Origin: Deltaproteobacteria bacterium | GTDB taxonomy: Bacteria; Desulfobacterota; Desulfuromonadia; Geobacterales; Geobacteraceae | Length of the DNA: 49,768 nucleotides | Direction: 5' to 3' | NCBI GenBank assembly: GCA_021848385.1 | Contig: JAJZUQ010000017.1 | Span: 1-49,768, forward strand | Part shown: positions 17,256 through 27,225 of the stretch, piece by piece | How the letters are laid out: every line of letters begins with the position of its first letter | How positions within the stretch are numbered: the first letter of the stretch is position 1 | Notes under the pieces: generated by a model | What the model saw: the letters and a program-made list of their open reading frames with translations, nothing else | Told to the model about the DNA's origin: nothing | Database searches by the model: none | Translations under genes and position numbers: made by a program

Positions 17256-19208
17256 TCAATTCCCGGCGAGATCTTTCCCTTCGGCGACCATCAGTTCGGC
17301 CACCAGCCGGGTGAAGCGGAGCGGGTCCTTGATGGGGGACCCTTCGGTCAGGAGCGCCTGGTCGTAGAGGAGTTCGCAGTAGTCGGCGAGCCGGGCGTTT
17401 TCCTTGTCCTTTTCGTACAGTTTCCCCAGGACCTGGAGGAGCGGGTGTTCCGGGTTCAGCTCCAGTGTCCGCTTGGATTCGGGCACCGCCTGGTTCATGG
17501 ATTTGAGGATCCGCTCCATGTTGGCGTTGAGCCCGTAGTCGTCGGCCACCAGGCAGCAGGCGCTGTCGGTGAGGCGGCCGGAAAAGCGCACCTCCTTGAC
17601 CTGCTCCTTGAGCCGCTCCTGGATGAAGCCGAGGAGGTCCTTGTACTGCTTGACCGCTTCCTCATTTTTGGCTTCCTTCTCCTTCTTCTCCTCCTCCGAA
17701 TCCAGTTCCAGGTCACCCCGGTCGACCGCTTTCAGTTTTTTCCCGTCGTACTCGGTCAGTTGCTGGACGACCCATTCGTCCACCGGGTCGGTGAGGAAGA
17801 GGACCTCGTATCCTTTCTTCCGGAATATTTCCAGGTGGGGTGACTGCTCAAGCGCCTCGCGGGCGGTGCCGGTGATGTAATAGATCTCTTTCTGACCTTC
17901 GGCCATCCGCCCCACGTACTCCTTGAGGGAGACGAACTGCCCCGCGTCGGTCCTGGTGCTTTCGAACAGCACCAGCTCCTGGAGCTTGTCCCGGTTGGCG
18001 TGGTCAAAATGGATCCCCTCCTTCAGGACCGGTCCGAATTCCTTGTAGAATGCCAGGTATCCCTCCGGTTCCTTCTCTTTTGTTTCCGTCAGGGTGGAGA
18101 GGATTTTCCCGACCAGGTTCTTCTCGATCCTCTTTATCTGTACGTCTTCCTGGAGAATCTCGCGGGAGACGTTGAGGGGAAGGTCGCTGGAATCGACCAC
18201 CCCCTTGACGAAACGGAGGTAGTCGGGGATCAGGTGTTCGCAGTTGTCGGTGATGAAGACCCGCCGGACGTAGAGGTTTACCCCCCGTTTCCGGTCCGGC
18301 ATGAAGAGGTCGAACGGCTTGTGTGCGGGGAGATAGAGGAGTGCCCGAAATTCGCTCACCCCTTCGGCAGCGTAGTGGATGGTCTTGAACGGCTTATCGT
18401 AGTCGTGGGAGATGTGCTTGTAGAACTCCTCGTACTCCTCGTCGCTGATCTCGCTTTTCGGCCGGGTCCAGATCGCCTTCATGGAGTTGAGGGTTTCGGT
18501 GGTGGTCTTCTCGATGGTGCCGCCACCTTCGATGACCTTGCCATCCGCGTCGGTGGCCGGTTCTTCGCGGGTGATGTCCATGATGACGGGGTACTGGACG
18601 TAGTCGGAATACTTCTTGACGATGGAGCGGATCTTCCACTCGTCGAGATAGTCCCGCATCTCCTCCTTCAGGTGGAGGATGATGTCGGTGCCGCGCCCTT
18701 CCTTGGTGCACTCCTCAACGGTGTAGCTGCCGTCGCCGGCGGATTCCCACTGGCAGCCGTGCTGGGTGCCGTCTCCCCCCTTGCGGGTTATAAGGGTGAC
18801 CCGATCGGCCACCATGAAGGAGGCGTAGAAGCCGACCCCGAACTGGCCGATCATTTCCGGGTGCTCTGCCAGGTTCTGTTCCTTGATGTTTGAGAGAAAG
18901 GCGCGGGTGCCGGAGTGGGCGATAGTGCCGATGTTGGTTTCCACCTCTTCCCGGGTCATGCCGATACCGTTGTCCCTGATGGTGAGGGTGCCGGCCGCCT
19001 TGTCCGGTATCAGCTTGATCTGCCAGTCGGCGTTCCCCTCCAGAAGGGCTTCGTTGGAGTGGGCTTCGAACTTGACCTTGTCGATGGCGTCGGAGGCGTT
19101 GGAGATCAGCTCCCGGAGGAAGATGTCCCGGTTGGAGTAGAGGGAATGGATGACCAGGTCGAGAAGTTGCTGGACTTCGGTCTGGAACTGTTTGGTTGTT
19201 TTGGACAT
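17256..19208 (-). CDS. htpG: Molecular chaperone HtpG (Hsp90)
   Basis: Cytosolic ATP-dependent chaperone dimer. 650 residues. The N-terminal GHKL ATPase shows [40 protein letters not shown] and [15 protein letters not shown]; the middle domain shows [24 protein letters not shown] split across its usual position and [12 protein letters not shown]; a charged, coiled C-terminal dimerisation region follows. The start at 19208 ([14 protein letters not shown]) has AAAGGAG upstream and matches the family N-terminus; an open frame extends 27 codons further. No clear terminator lies right after the stop, but the riboswitch terminator at 17000-17050 could end read-through. Confidence 0.98.
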   Translation of the reverse strand: MSKTTKQFQTEVQQLLDLVIHSLYSNRDIFLRELISNASDAIDKVKFEAHSNEALLEGNADWQIKLIPDKAAGTLTIRDNGIGMTREEVETNIGTIAHSGTRAFLSNIKEQNLAEHPEMIGQFGVGFYASFMVADRVTLITRKGGDGTQHGCQWESAGDGSYTVEECTKEGRGTDIILHLKEEMRDYLDEWKIRSIVKKYSDYVQYPVIMDITREEPATDADGKVIEGGGTIEKTTTETLNSMKAIWTRPKSEISDEEYEEFYKHISHDYDKPFKTIHYAAEGVSEFRALLYLPAHKPFDLFMPDRKRGVNLYVRRVFITDNCEHLIPDYLRFVKGVVDSSDLPLNVSREILQEDVQIKRIEKNLVGKILSTLTETKEKEPEGYLAFYKEFGPVLKEGIHFDHANRDKLQELVLFESTRTDAGQFVSLKEYVGRMAEGQKEIYYITGTAREALEQSPHLEIFRKKGYEVLFLTDPVDEWVVQQLTEYDGKKLKAVDRGDLELDSEEEKKEKEAKNEEAVKQYKDLLGFIQERLKEQVKEVRFSGRLTDSACCLVADDYGLNANMERILKSMNQAVPESKRTLELNPEHPLLQVLGKLYEKDKENARLADYCELLYDQALLTEGSPIKDPLRFTRLVAELMVAEGKDLAGN

Positions 19209-19260
19209 GAAACGTGTGTCTCCTTTGTTGATAATTGAATAGTTGATGTACAGCCCGCAT

Positions 19261-19289
19261 AACATAACCATCATGACCCGTTTTTGCAA
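19261..19289 (-). promoter_or_regulatory. Candidate sigma-70 promoter of htpG
   Basis: Minus strand TTGCAA (19289-19284), 17-bp spacer, TATGTT (19266-19261), about 52 bp before the htpG start. No convincing heat-shock sigma-32 promoter was seen. Confidence 0.45.
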
Positions 19290-19435
19290 GGGTGCCGACG
19301 TAATTTTTCATAATCTCAAAGGCTCAATTGCCTGAATTCTCTCCCATTTCTTGACACAAATCGGCCACTGTGTTAGCTTAAACACCCTTAACGCCTTGCT
19401 TATGACGTGGTTGCGGTTGCGTACTTCCTTTACTA

Positions 19436-19470
19436 CCTTTACCTTTACCTTTACCTTTACCTTTACCTTT
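19436..19470. repeat. Hexamer tandem repeat (CCTTTA)n upstream of trpE
   Basis: About 5.8 near-perfect copies of CCTTTA lie 20 bp before the trpE start. The complementary unit TAAAGG recurs in the trpD-trpC spacer (22818-22844). Copy number could vary by slippage. Confidence 0.9.
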
Positions 19471-19489
19471 CCTTGCTCCGGGAGCCTCC

Positions 19490-20968
19490 ATGTACCGCCC
19501 TGATTTCTCAACCTTCCAGACACTCGCCGCCCAGGGGAATCTGATCCCGGTCTTCCGCGAGATCATGGCCGATCTGGATACCCCTGTTTCCGCCTTCCGC
19601 AAGATCGACGACGGCCGTTACGCCTTCCTGCTAGAGAGCATCGAGGGGGGGGAGAAGTGGGCGCGTTACACCTTCCTCGGCGCTGCGCCGGAGGTGGTTA
19701 TCCGGAGCCGCGGGACGGTGGTGGAGGTGCTGGAGACGGGCAAGCCGCTTCACCGGGAAGAGGTGGCCGACCCTCTGGGGTTTGTGCGGGACTACCTGGC
19801 CCGGTTCACGCCGGTGGAGATACCGGGCATCCCCCGTTTCTTCGGCGGGGCGGTCGGTTACCTGGGCTACGACATGGTGCGCCACTTCGAACAGCTCCCC
19901 ACTGAGCGGCCGGCGGTCATCGGCGCCTGGGACTCCTACTTCGTCATCACCGATACCATCCTGATTTTCGACAACGTGAGCCAGAAGATCAAGGTTGTGT
20001 CCAACGCCCACCTGGGAGGCGGGAAATCCCCCGAGGATGCCTACGCCGAGGCGGTCGCCAAGATAGATGCCCTCATCGCCAAGCTGAAGACCCCCCTTCC
20101 TCCGTCAGTCACGGTCCCTGCGACACGGAAGGTCGCGTTTACCTCCAACGTGGAGCGGGCCGATTTCGAGGCGGCGGTGGAAAAGGCCAAGGAGTATGTC
20201 CGGGCCGGCGATGTCATTCAGGTGGTCCTCTCCCAGCGGTTTAGCGGCGATTTGACGGTGGACCCCCTCGACATCTACCGCGTGCTTCGGACCCTCAATC
20301 CCTCCCCCTACATGTTCTTCCTCCGTTTCGACGATACCCTGGTGGTGGGGGCTTCGCCGGAGGTGATGGTCCGGAAGGAGGGGGACAGGGTTGAACTGCG
20401 ACCCATTGCCGGTACCCGTCCCCGCGGCGCAACGCCGGAGGAGGATGAGCGCCTTGGCGAGGATCTCCTGGCCGACCCCAAGGAGCGGGCCGAGCACGTC
20501 ATGCTCGTGGACCTGGGACGAAACGACCTGGGGCGGGTCTGCACTACGGGAAGCGTCCGGGTTTCAGAGCTGATGGTGATCGAGCGTTATTCTCACGTCA
20601 TGCACATCGTCTCCAACGTGCAGGGTGAACTGGCTGCGGGAAAGGACGCCTTCGACGTGGTGCGGGCCACCTTTCCGGCGGGCACCCTCTCCGGAGCTCC
20701 CAAGGTGCGGGCCATGGAGATCATCGACGAGCTGGAGCCGGTCCGGCGCGAGGTGTATGGCGGCGCGGCCGGTTATTTCTCCTTTTCCGGGAACATGGAT
20801 CTTGCCATTGCCATCCGTACCCTGGTGATCCGTGACGGCAGGGTGCACCTCCAGTCCGGCGCCGGGATCGTCGCCGACTCGGTGCCTGCCACCGAGTACC
20901 AGGAGACGGTGAACAAGGCGATGGCGGTGGTGAAGGCGATAGAGATGGCGGAAAGAGGACTGGACTGA
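19490..20968 (+). CDS. trpE: Anthranilate synthase component I
   Basis: Converts chorismate to anthranilate with ammonia supplied by TrpG; first step of tryptophan synthesis. 492 residues. The N-terminal feedback site motif LLES is present (FLLESIEGGEKWARYTFLG), implying tryptophan inhibition. The catalytic half has ASPEVMVRKEGDRVELRPIA, GTRPRGATPEEDERLGEDLL, DLGRNDLGRV and PAGTLSGAPKVRAMEIIDEL. The ATG at 19490 follows GGGAG. First gene of the trp run; no leader peptide with Trp codons and no T-box were recognised upstream. Confidence 0.97.
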   Translation: MYRPDFSTFQTLAAQGNLIPVFREIMADLDTPVSAFRKIDDGRYAFLLESIEGGEKWARYTFLGAAPEVVIRSRGTVVEVLETGKPLHREEVADPLGFVRDYLARFTPVEIPGIPRFFGGAVGYLGYDMVRHFEQLPTERPAVIGAWDSYFVITDTILIFDNVSQKIKVVSNAHLGGGKSPEDAYAEAVAKIDALIAKLKTPLPPSVTVPATRKVAFTSNVERADFEAAVEKAKEYVRAGDVIQVVLSQRFSGDLTVDPLDIYRVLRTLNPSPYMFFLRFDDTLVVGASPEVMVRKEGDRVELRPIAGTRPRGATPEEDERLGEDLLADPKERAEHVMLVDLGRNDLGRVCTTGSVRVSELMVIERYSHVMHIVSNVQGELAAGKDAFDVVRATFPAGTLSGAPKVRAMEIIDELEPVRREVYGGAAGYFSFSGNMDLAIAIRTLVIRDGRVHLQSGAGIVADSVPATEYQETVNKAMAVVKAIEMAERGLD

Positions 20969-20980
20969 ACAAGCCGTGCT

Positions 20981-21045
20981 GCGTTCAGCGTTCAGCGTGC
21001 GGCGAGTAGAGCGCAATGCACGCAGCACGCAGCACGCAGCACGCA
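20981..21045. repeat. Heptamer tandem repeats in the trpE-trpG spacer
   Basis: Two GCGTTCA units at 20981-20994 are followed, after a gap, by four perfect copies of GCACGCA at 21018-21045. The latter end 13 bp before the trpG start. Confidence 0.88.
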
Positions 21046-21058
21046 GTACGAGGGTCTC

Positions 21059-21628
21059 ATGCTCTTAATGATCGACAATTACGACTCCTTCACCTACAAC
21101 ATCGTCCAGTACTTCGGCCAGCTGGGTGAGGACGTGCAGGTGTTTCGCAACGACAGGATCACCATCGGCGAGATCGAGGCGCTCAAACCCGCCCGGCTCG
21201 TCATCTCCCCCGGCCCCTGTTCGCCGGAGGAAGCGGGGATATCCGTGGAGGCGATCCGGCATTTTGCGGGGAAGGTGCCGATCCTCGGCGTCTGTCTCGG
21301 CCACCAGTCAATCGGTGCCGCATTCGGCGGCAGGGTCGTCCGGAGCGGTACCCTGATGCACGGCAAGACTTCCCCCATTCATCACGATGGCAGGGAGCTG
21401 TTCCGGGGGCTTCCCAACCCATTCCAGGCGACCCGTTATCATTCCCTTATCGTGGAGCGCGCCTCACTTCCCGCCTGCCTGGAGATTACCGCCTGGGTGG
21501 AGGAGGGTGAGATCATGGGACTCCGGCACCGGGAGCTCCCCCTCTGGGGGGTGCAGTTCCATCCCGAGTCGATCCTCACCGAGGGAGGGATGGACATCCT
21601 CCGTAATTTTCTGGAAATGACAAAATGA
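21059..21628 (+). CDS. trpG: Anthranilate synthase component II (glutamine amidotransferase)
   Basis: Class I glutamine amidotransferase supplying ammonia to TrpE. 189 residues. Motifs: [16 protein letters not shown], the [11 protein letters not shown] oxyanion-region motif, the catalytic Cys in [12 protein letters not shown] and the His/Glu of VQFHPESIL. Members of this type may also serve p-aminobenzoate synthase (PabA), but the trp context favours TrpG. The TGA stop begins the first copy of a roughly 120-bp repeat. Confidence 0.96.
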   Translation: MLLMIDNYDSFTYNIVQYFGQLGEDVQVFRNDRITIGEIEALKPARLVISPGPCSPEEAGISVEAIRHFAGKVPILGVCLGHQSIGAAFGGRVVRSGTLMHGKTSPIHHDGRELFRGLPNPFQATRYHSLIVERASLPACLEITAWVEEGEIMGLRHRELPLWGVQFHPESILTEGGMDILRNFLEMTK

Positions 21629-21745
21629 AACGCGACTTTTCCGCAATCTCTACGTTGGCCTTCGTGATTGTTTGTGCGGCGTAGCGCTGCTACGCCTCCG
21701 CGCAATCCTTCGGCCGCCTTGACCTTGCGAAAAATTCACGTTTCA
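21627..21745. repeat. Palindromic intergenic element, copy 1 (trpG-trpD)
   Basis: About 119 bp with inverted ends (AAACGCGACTTTTCCGCAA against the complement of TTGCGAAAAATTCACGTTT) and an inner palindrome GCGTAGC-GCT-GCTACGC. The trpG stop TGA overlaps its left edge by one base. A clearly homologous copy lies at 25129-25249. No coding capacity. Confidence 0.85.
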
Positions 21746-21762
21746 CGGAGAAAAGGCACACT

Positions 21763-22815
21763 ATGATTAAGAAAGCCATAGCAAAAGTTGTCGAACTGGT
21801 GGACCTGACCGAAACGGAGATGATCGAGGTGATGGACCAGATCATGTCGGGTGAGGCGACCCCTGCCCAGATCGCCGCCTTCATCACCGCATTGCGGATG
21901 AAGGGGGAGACGGTGGCGGAGATAACCGGCGCGGCCCGTGTCATGCGCGATCGGGCGACCCCCATCCGGGTCGGGAGAAATGTCCTGGATATCGACCGGG
22001 ACGACATCAACATCGATCAGGAAACCATGCTGGACGTGGTCGGAACGGGCGGGGACGGTACCAATACCTTCAATGTTTCCACCACCGTCTCTTTTGTGGT
22101 TTCCGCCTGCGGAGTAAAGGTGGCCAAGCATGGCAACCGTGCCGTTTCCTCCTCCTGCGGCAGCGCTGATGTGCTTGAAGCCCTCGGGGTGAACCTGGAT
22201 GTCACCCCGGAAACGGTGGAACACTGCATTAGTGAGATCGGCATTGGTTTCCTCTTCGCCCCGGCCCTCCACGGCGCCATGAAACATGCCATCGGGCCGC
22301 GCAAGGAGATCGGCATCCGGACCATCTTCAATATCCTCGGTCCCCTTACCAACCCCGCTGGCGCACCCTGCCAGGTGCTCGGGGTTTACCGGGACGACCT
22401 GGTGGGAAAACTCGCCTATGTCCTCCAGGGGCTGGGGTGCCGGCATGGCTTCGTAGTGTATGGCCAGGACGGGATGGATGAGATCACCCTGACCACCGAG
22501 ACGCGGGTTGCCGAGGTGACTCCCGACAAGGTGACGGTCACCATGGTGAAGCCGGAGGATTTCGGCCTCACGCGTTGTTCCATGGCGGAACTCAAAGGGG
22601 GGAATGCGGTCGGCAACGCGGTCATTGTGCGTGAGCTCCTGGCGGGGCAGAAGGGGGGGAAACGGGATATCGTCCTCCTCAATGCGTCCTATGGCCTGGT
22701 GGCTGCAGGGAAGGCTGCCGACATCCTCGCCGGTCTCGACATGGCTGCCGAGGCGATTGATTCGGGCAGGGCCATGGTGCAGCTGGAGAAGCTGGTGGCG
22801 TTGACCAACGAATGA
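21763..22815 (+). CDS. trpD: Anthranilate phosphoribosyltransferase
   Basis: Joins anthranilate and PRPP, the second pathway step. 350 residues. Motifs: the N-terminal helical region with [20 protein letters not shown], the PRPP site [38 protein letters not shown], and [17 protein letters not shown]. Full length and intact. It is not fused to trpG, unlike in enterics. Confidence 0.97.
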   Translation: MIKKAIAKVVELVDLTETEMIEVMDQIMSGEATPAQIAAFITALRMKGETVAEITGAARVMRDRATPIRVGRNVLDIDRDDINIDQETMLDVVGTGGDGTNTFNVSTTVSFVVSACGVKVAKHGNRAVSSSCGSADVLEALGVNLDVTPETVEHCISEIGIGFLFAPALHGAMKHAIGPRKEIGIRTIFNILGPLTNPAGAPCQVLGVYRDDLVGKLAYVLQGLGCRHGFVVYGQDGMDEITLTTETRVAEVTPDKVTVTMVKPEDFGLTRCSMAELKGGNAVGNAVIVRELLAGQKGGKRDIVLLNASYGLVAAGKAADILAGLDMAAEAIDSGRAMVQLEKLVALTNE

Positions 22816-22817
22816 GG

Positions 22818-22844
22818 CAGGTAAAGGTTGAGGTAAAGGTAAAG
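22818..22844. repeat. TAAAGG-rich tandem repeat in the trpD-trpC spacer
   Basis: Three AGGTAAAG-type units directly follow the trpD stop. The unit is the complement of the CCTTTA repeat before trpE, so the two arrays lie in opposite orientation around trpEGD. Confidence 0.75.
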
Positions 22845-22908
22845 AAGAACATCTTTTTTCTCCACATGCATCGTAATTTACACCTCCATGTTTTAATGGA
22901 TGGATATC

Positions 22909-23712
22909 ATGTCCGACACTCCTGACATTCTGAAGAAAATTATCGACCACAAGCGTGGCGAACTGGCTGCCATCAAGGCGGGCCGGCCGCTGTCCGAGGT
23001 CCGGGCAGCCATTGCCGATCTTGAGGATACGCCGCGCGGGTTCATCCGGGCGCTTCGCGCCTGCCGCGACTCGGGATGGACGGCGATCATCGCCGAGGTG
23101 AAGAAGGGGTCCCCGTCGAAGGGGTTGATCCGGCCCGATTTCGATCCGCTGGAGATCGCCGGAATCTACCAAAACAACGGGGCGGCCTGTCTCTCAGTCC
23201 TGACCGAGGAGCACTTTTTCCTCGGCCACCTCCGGTTCCTTGCGCTCATCCGGGAGCAGGTAGGACTGCCGCTCCTGCGCAAGGATTTCATCTTCGATCC
23301 CTATCAGATCTACGAGGCGCGTGCTGCCGGCGCCGATGCCATTCTCCTCATCGCCGCCATGCTCGACCTCCGGCAGCTGCGGGACTTCAGCGCCCTGGCA
23401 CGTGAGCTCTCCCTCGATGTCCTTCTGGAAGTCCACGATGAGGCGGAACTGGAACTGGCGCTTCAGACCGACTGCGAACTGATCGGCGTCAATAACCGCA
23501 ACCTCCGGACCTTCGTCACCGACCTGGGGACCACGGAGCGACTCATCATGTCCATTCCGGCGGAAAGGCTGGTCGTTTCCGAGAGCGGCATCAACAGTCG
23601 GGCCGACATCGTGCGGATGGAACAGGCCGGCGCCGGGGCGTTCCTGATCGGCGAGTCGCTCATGCGGGAAGAAGATATCGGCGCAAAATTGCGGGCATTG
23701 TTGGGAGAGTGA
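22909..23712 (+). CDS. trpC: Indole-3-glycerol phosphate synthase
   Basis: Closes the indole ring from CdRP. 267 residues from the ATG at 22909 ([19 protein letters not shown]); an in-frame ATG at 22900 would add three residues and cannot be excluded because neither has a strong ribosome-binding site. Motifs: [15 protein letters not shown] with the substrate Lys and Glu, [29 protein letters not shown] and the VVSESGI end of the TIM barrel. Its stop is part of a TGAAACGC sequence shared with trpG and trpB2. Confidence 0.96.
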   Translation: MSDTPDILKKIIDHKRGELAAIKAGRPLSEVRAAIADLEDTPRGFIRALRACRDSGWTAIIAEVKKGSPSKGLIRPDFDPLEIAGIYQNNGAACLSVLTEEHFFLGHLRFLALIREQVGLPLLRKDFIFDPYQIYEARAAGADAILLIAAMLDLRQLRDFSALARELSLDVLLEVHDEAELELALQTDCELIGVNNRNLRTFVTDLGTTERLIMSIPAERLVVSESGINSRADIVRMEQAGAGAFLIGESLMREEDIGAKLRALLGE

Positions 23713-23750
23713 AACGCGCACTCAGGATGTGCGTTGTGCAGTTGCGATTC
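23710..23750. repeat. Possible partial copy of the trp intergenic element (trpC-trpB2)
   Basis: TGAAACGCGCACT after trpC matches the left end of the elements at 21627 and 25129, and a TTGCGATT resembling the right-end TTGCGAAAAATT follows about 25 bp later. The middle is missing. It looks like an eroded or internally deleted copy. Confidence 0.4.
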
Positions 23751-23774
23751 CCCTTCCTGTTTGGAGGAGTTACG

Positions 23775-25130
23775 ATGGACACCAAGATCACGCTTTCCGA
23801 AGAGCAGATTCCGCGGCAGTGGTACAACATCATACCTGACATGCCGGGGCCGCTCCATCCGGTCATCAATCCCCGTACGCTGCAACCGGTGGTGCCGGAT
23901 GACCTCCTTCCCATTTTCCCCATGGCCATTATCGAGCAGGAGGTTTCGACCCAGCGCTGGATCGATATCCCCGACGAGGTGCGGGACATCTATCGCCTCT
24001 GGCGGCCGGCCCCCCTGTTCCGGGCACGGCGTCTGGAGCAGGCCCTCGGAACACCGGCTAAAATCTACTACAAGTACGAAGGTGTCTCGCCAGCCGGTTC
24101 CCATAAGCCCAACTCCGCTATCCCCCAGGCGTACTATAACAAAAAGGCCGGCATCCGCCGGCTTGCTACCGAGACCGGCGCCGGGCAGTGGGGGAGTTCC
24201 CTTGCTCTCGCCTGCTCCATGTTCGGTCTGGAGTGTACGGTCTACATGGTCAAAGTCTCCTGCACCCAGAAGCCGTACCGCAAAAGCATGATGCAGCTCT
24301 GGGGGGCAAATGTCATCCCGTCACCCTCCGAGTTCACCAACGCAGGGCGTTCCATCCTGGCCCATGATCCGGACAACCTGGGAAGCCTGGGGATTGCCAT
24401 CTCCGAGGCGGTGGAGGACGCTGTCACCCATGACGACACCAACTATGCCCTGGGAAGTGTGCTCAATCACGTCTGTCTCCACCAGACCGTCATCGGTCAG
24501 GAGGCGAAGGAGCAGATGAAGGTCGCCGGGGATTACCCGGATGTGGTCATCGCCTGCTGCGGGGGAGGTTCCAACTTTGCCGGTCTGGCCTTCCCCTTTA
24601 TCGCCGACCGGGCTGCCGGCCGGCAGGTCCGCTGCCTCGCAGTTGAGCCCGCATCCTGTCCCACCCTCACCAAGGGTATCTACGCCTTCGACTACGGTGA
24701 TACGGCCAAGATGGCCCCCATTTCCATGATGTACACCCTGGGGCACGACTTCATGCCCCCCGGGATCCATGCGGGAGGGCTTCGTTATCACGGCGAGTCG
24801 CCGCTGGTCTCCCAGCTCTACGCCGCCGGTGCCATCGAGGCGAAGAGCTACAAGCAGAACGCCTGCTTCGAAGGGGCGGTCCTCTTTGCCCGGAGCGAAG
24901 GGATCGTGCCGGCCCCCGAGTCGTCCCACGCCGTCAAGGCGGCCATCGACGAGGCGATGCTGGCAAAGGAAGAGGGGAAGGAGCGGACCATCCTCTTCGG
25001 CCTCTCCGGCCATGGGCAGCTCGACATGGGGGCCTATGATGCCTATCTTTCCGGAAACCTGGAGGATTACGAGTACCCGGAGGAGAAGATAAAGGAGGCG
25101 CTGGAGCGGCTGCCGAATGTTTCGGTGTGA
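23775..25130 (+). CDS. trpB2: Tryptophan synthase beta-like protein, TrpB2 type
   Basis: PLP enzyme of the TrpB2 group, which converts indole (or O-phosphoserine plus indole in some archaea) to tryptophan and usually does not bind TrpA tightly. 451 residues, longer than TrpB1, with the N-terminal segment [18 protein letters not shown] typical of the group. The PLP lysine is in [13 protein letters not shown]; the phosphate loop is [22 protein letters not shown] is the catalytic Glu region. The start at 23775 follows GGAGGAG. It sits beside a canonical trpB (25915), so the operon encodes both beta types. Confidence 0.93.
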   Translation: MDTKITLSEEQIPRQWYNIIPDMPGPLHPVINPRTLQPVVPDDLLPIFPMAIIEQEVSTQRWIDIPDEVRDIYRLWRPAPLFRARRLEQALGTPAKIYYKYEGVSPAGSHKPNSAIPQAYYNKKAGIRRLATETGAGQWGSSLALACSMFGLECTVYMVKVSCTQKPYRKSMMQLWGANVIPSPSEFTNAGRSILAHDPDNLGSLGIAISEAVEDAVTHDDTNYALGSVLNHVCLHQTVIGQEAKEQMKVAGDYPDVVIACCGGGSNFAGLAFPFIADRAAGRQVRCLAVEPASCPTLTKGIYAFDYGDTAKMAPISMMYTLGHDFMPPGIHAGGLRYHGESPLVSQLYAAGAIEAKSYKQNACFEGAVLFARSEGIVPAPESSHAVKAAIDEAMLAKEEGKERTILFGLSGHGQLDMGAYDAYLSGNLEDYEYPEEKIKEALERLPNVSV

Positions 25131-25249
25131 AACGCACACTTTTCCGCAATATCTGCGTAAGTCTTCGGCACTGCTTGTGCGGCGTAGCTGAGCTCCGCCT
25201 CCGCGCAGTCCCTCGACAGCCTTGATCTTGCGAAAAATTGAGCGTTTCT
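25129..25249. repeat. Palindromic intergenic element, copy 2 (trpB2-trpF)
   Basis: Homologue of the element at 21627-21745: it shares TTTTCCGCAAT, TTGTGCGGCGTAGC, CGCCTCCGCGCA and CTTGCGAAAAATT in the same order and orientation. The trpB2 TGA stop lies at its left edge. Confidence 0.85.
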
Positions 25250-25300
25250 GAATGGACCTGACTTCGTTTGATGTCAGATGAGATGGTTGGAGTGAGAGGT

Positions 25301-25918
25301 ATGGTCAGGGTTAAAATCTGCGGCATAACGAATCTGGATGACGCGCTGATGGCGGTGGAGGCGGGGGCCGATGCCCTCGGGTTCGTCTTTTACCCCAAAT
25401 CACCCCGCTGCGTGACGCCGGAGCGGGCCGCGGAGATCATCCGGGTCCTCCCTCCGTTCGTGCAGACCGTCGGGCTGTTCGTGAACGAGTCGGCTGAACG
25501 GGTCAACGCAATTGCTAAACTGTGCCGTCTGGACATTATCCAGCTTCACGGCGACGAATCGCCTGAATACTGTGACCTGATGGAGCGTCGGGTCGTCAAG
25601 GTGTTCAGGGTGAAGGACGGGGCGAGCATCGCCACGATGCAGCATTACCGGGTAGCGGGGTATCTGCTCGATGCCTGGTCTTCCGCTGCCTACGGCGGGA
25701 CAGGTCAGACCTTCGACTGGGACCTGGCCCGGCAGGCGGGACAGCATGGTCCGCTCATCCTGGCGGGTGGTCTTACGCCGGAGAACGTGGCTGAGGCGGT
25801 GAGCCGGGTACAACCGTACGCCGTGGACGTATCGAGCGGCGTAGAGGCGGTGCCGGGGAAAAAAGATCCGGCAAAGGTAAGGGAATTTATCCGCAGGGCG
25901 AAGGAGGCATCACGTTGA
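25301..25918 (+). CDS. trpF: Phosphoribosylanthranilate isomerase
   Basis: Amadori isomerase giving CdRP for TrpC. 205 residues from ATG 25301, where the family motif [12 protein letters not shown] begins; an ATG at 25268 lies upstream in frame but inside poorly conserved sequence. Motifs: [14 protein letters not shown], the catalytic Cys in [21 protein letters not shown] and [18 protein letters not shown]. Encoded as a separate protein, not fused to TrpC. It ends in a TTGA overlap with trpB. Confidence 0.95.
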   Translation: MVRVKICGITNLDDALMAVEAGADALGFVFYPKSPRCVTPERAAEIIRVLPPFVQTVGLFVNESAERVNAIAKLCRLDIIQLHGDESPEYCDLMERRVVKVFRVKDGASIATMQHYRVAGYLLDAWSSAAYGGTGQTFDWDLARQAGQHGPLILAGGLTPENVAEAVSRVQPYAVDVSSGVEAVPGKKDPAKVREFIRRAKEASR

Positions 25919-27105
25919 AATATCCCGACAAGCAAGGACACTTCGGCCAGTTCGGCGGCCGCTACGTTTCAGAGACGCTCATGCCCGCTCTCTATGAACT
26001 GGAGCAGGCCTATGCCCACTACAAGAACGACAAAGAGTTCAAGGAGGAGTTCAACTACTACCTGCGCCAGTACGTCGGGCGGCCGAACCCTCTCTATTTT
26101 GCTGAAAAGCTGACGAAAAAGCTGGGGGGTGCGCGGATCTATCTCAAACGGGAAGACCTGAACCACACCGGTGCCCACAAGGTGAACAATACCATCGGCC
26201 AGGGGCTGCTGGCCAAGCGGATGGGAAAACGGCGGGTAATCGCCGAGACCGGGGCCGGTCAGCACGGCGTGGCCACCGCGACCATCGCGGCCCTGTTCGG
26301 CATGGAGTGTGAGGTGTTCATGGGGGAGGAGGATATCCACCGCCAGTCCCTCAACGTTTTCCGGATGAAGCTCCTCGGTGCCACCGTGACGCCGGTAACC
26401 GCCGGCACCGCCACCCTCAAGGATGCCATGAATGAAGCGCTCCGGAACTGGGTTACCCACGTGGAGCGGACGTTTTACGTCATCGGCACGGTGGCCGGCC
26501 CCCATCCCTACCCCATGATGGTGCGCGACTTCCAGTCGGTCATCGGGCGCGAGGCCAAAAGACAGCATGCCAAGGTAGAGGGGCGTCTTCCCGATTATCT
26601 GGTGGCGGCTGTCGGGGGAGGAAGTAACGCCCTCGGCCTCTTCTACCCGTTTCTCAAGGATCTGCAGGTGCGGATGGTGGGCGTGGAGGCGGCCGGCTTT
26701 GGCATCCCGACGGGGAAACATGCCGCCCCGCTCTGCGCAGGGCGTGTGGGGGTGCTGCATGGCAACAAGACCTATCTTCTCCAGGATGACGACGGCCAGA
26801 TCGCCCATGCCCATTCCATTTCGGCCGGCCTTGATTACCCGGGGGTCGGTCCGGAACATGCCTGGCTCAAAGATACCGGCCGGGCGGAATACGTATCGGT
26901 GACCGATGAAGAGGCGATGGAGGCATTTCAGCTCCTGACCCTGGAAGAGGGTATTCTGCCGGCCCTGGAGTCGTCCCATGCCATCGCTCAGGTGGTGAAA
27001 CTTGCTCCAACTCTGGCCAAGGACCAGACCATCGTGGTCTGTCTCTCCGGACGGGGGGACAAGGATATCCATACCGTGGCTGATGCCATGGGGGTCAAAT
27101 TATAA
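25915..27105 (+). CDS. trpB: Tryptophan synthase beta subunit (TrpB1)
   Basis: Condenses indole with serine, receiving indole from TrpA. 396 residues. Motifs: [19 protein letters not shown], the PLP lysine in [15 protein letters not shown], the catalytic Glu in [13 protein letters not shown], the phosphate-binding VGGGSNALG and the C-terminal CLSGRGDKD. The start is TTG at 25915, supported by AAGGAGG and by the 4-bp overlap with trpF. Its partner trpA is not next to it but about 10 kb downstream (37364). Confidence 0.97.
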   Translation: MKYPDKQGHFGQFGGRYVSETLMPALYELEQAYAHYKNDKEFKEEFNYYLRQYVGRPNPLYFAEKLTKKLGGARIYLKREDLNHTGAHKVNNTIGQGLLAKRMGKRRVIAETGAGQHGVATATIAALFGMECEVFMGEEDIHRQSLNVFRMKLLGATVTPVTAGTATLKDAMNEALRNWVTHVERTFYVIGTVAGPHPYPMMVRDFQSVIGREAKRQHAKVEGRLPDYLVAAVGGGSNALGLFYPFLKDLQVRMVGVEAAGFGIPTGKHAAPLCAGRVGVLHGNKTYLLQDDDGQIAHAHSISAGLDYPGVGPEHAWLKDTGRAEYVSVTDEEAMEAFQLLTLEEGILPALESSHAIAQVVKLAPTLAKDQTIVVCLSGRGDKDIHTVADAMGVKL

Positions 27106-27127
27106 CCCGTTTCTGGCCTTGAACGGG
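27106..27127 (+). terminator. Weak hairpin after trpB
   Basis: CCCGTT and AACGGG pair across a 10-nt loop immediately after the trpB stop. There is no T tract, so terminator activity is uncertain. Confidence 0.3.
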
Positions 27128-27190
27128 CTGAAAAGAGCAGCTAAAACCGATATAACCTGTTGAATATTAGTGTAAAACTTAATTTGCAGT

Positions 27191-27219
27191 TTGACATGTA
27201 CGCCATTGTTGTGTATAGT
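27191..27219 (+). promoter_or_regulatory. Near-perfect sigma-70 promoter
   Basis: TTGACA (27191-27196), 17-bp spacer, TATAGT (27214-27219). It is the best promoter match in the window. The predicted start near 27226 gives either a 275-nt leader to the lysozyme-like gene at 27502 or a short RNA ending at the hairpin at 27251-27274. Confidence 0.75.
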
Positions 27220-27225
27220 TCAGCA

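Noticed and set aside
19209..19489. trp attenuator or T-box upstream of trpE
   Set aside because: No leader peptide with tandem Trp codons, no T-box sequence and no competing hairpins were recognised; only the hexamer repeat is present.
21018..21045. CRISPR-like repeats between trpE and trpG
   Set aside because: Units are 7 bp, contiguous and without spacers, so they form a simple tandem repeat.
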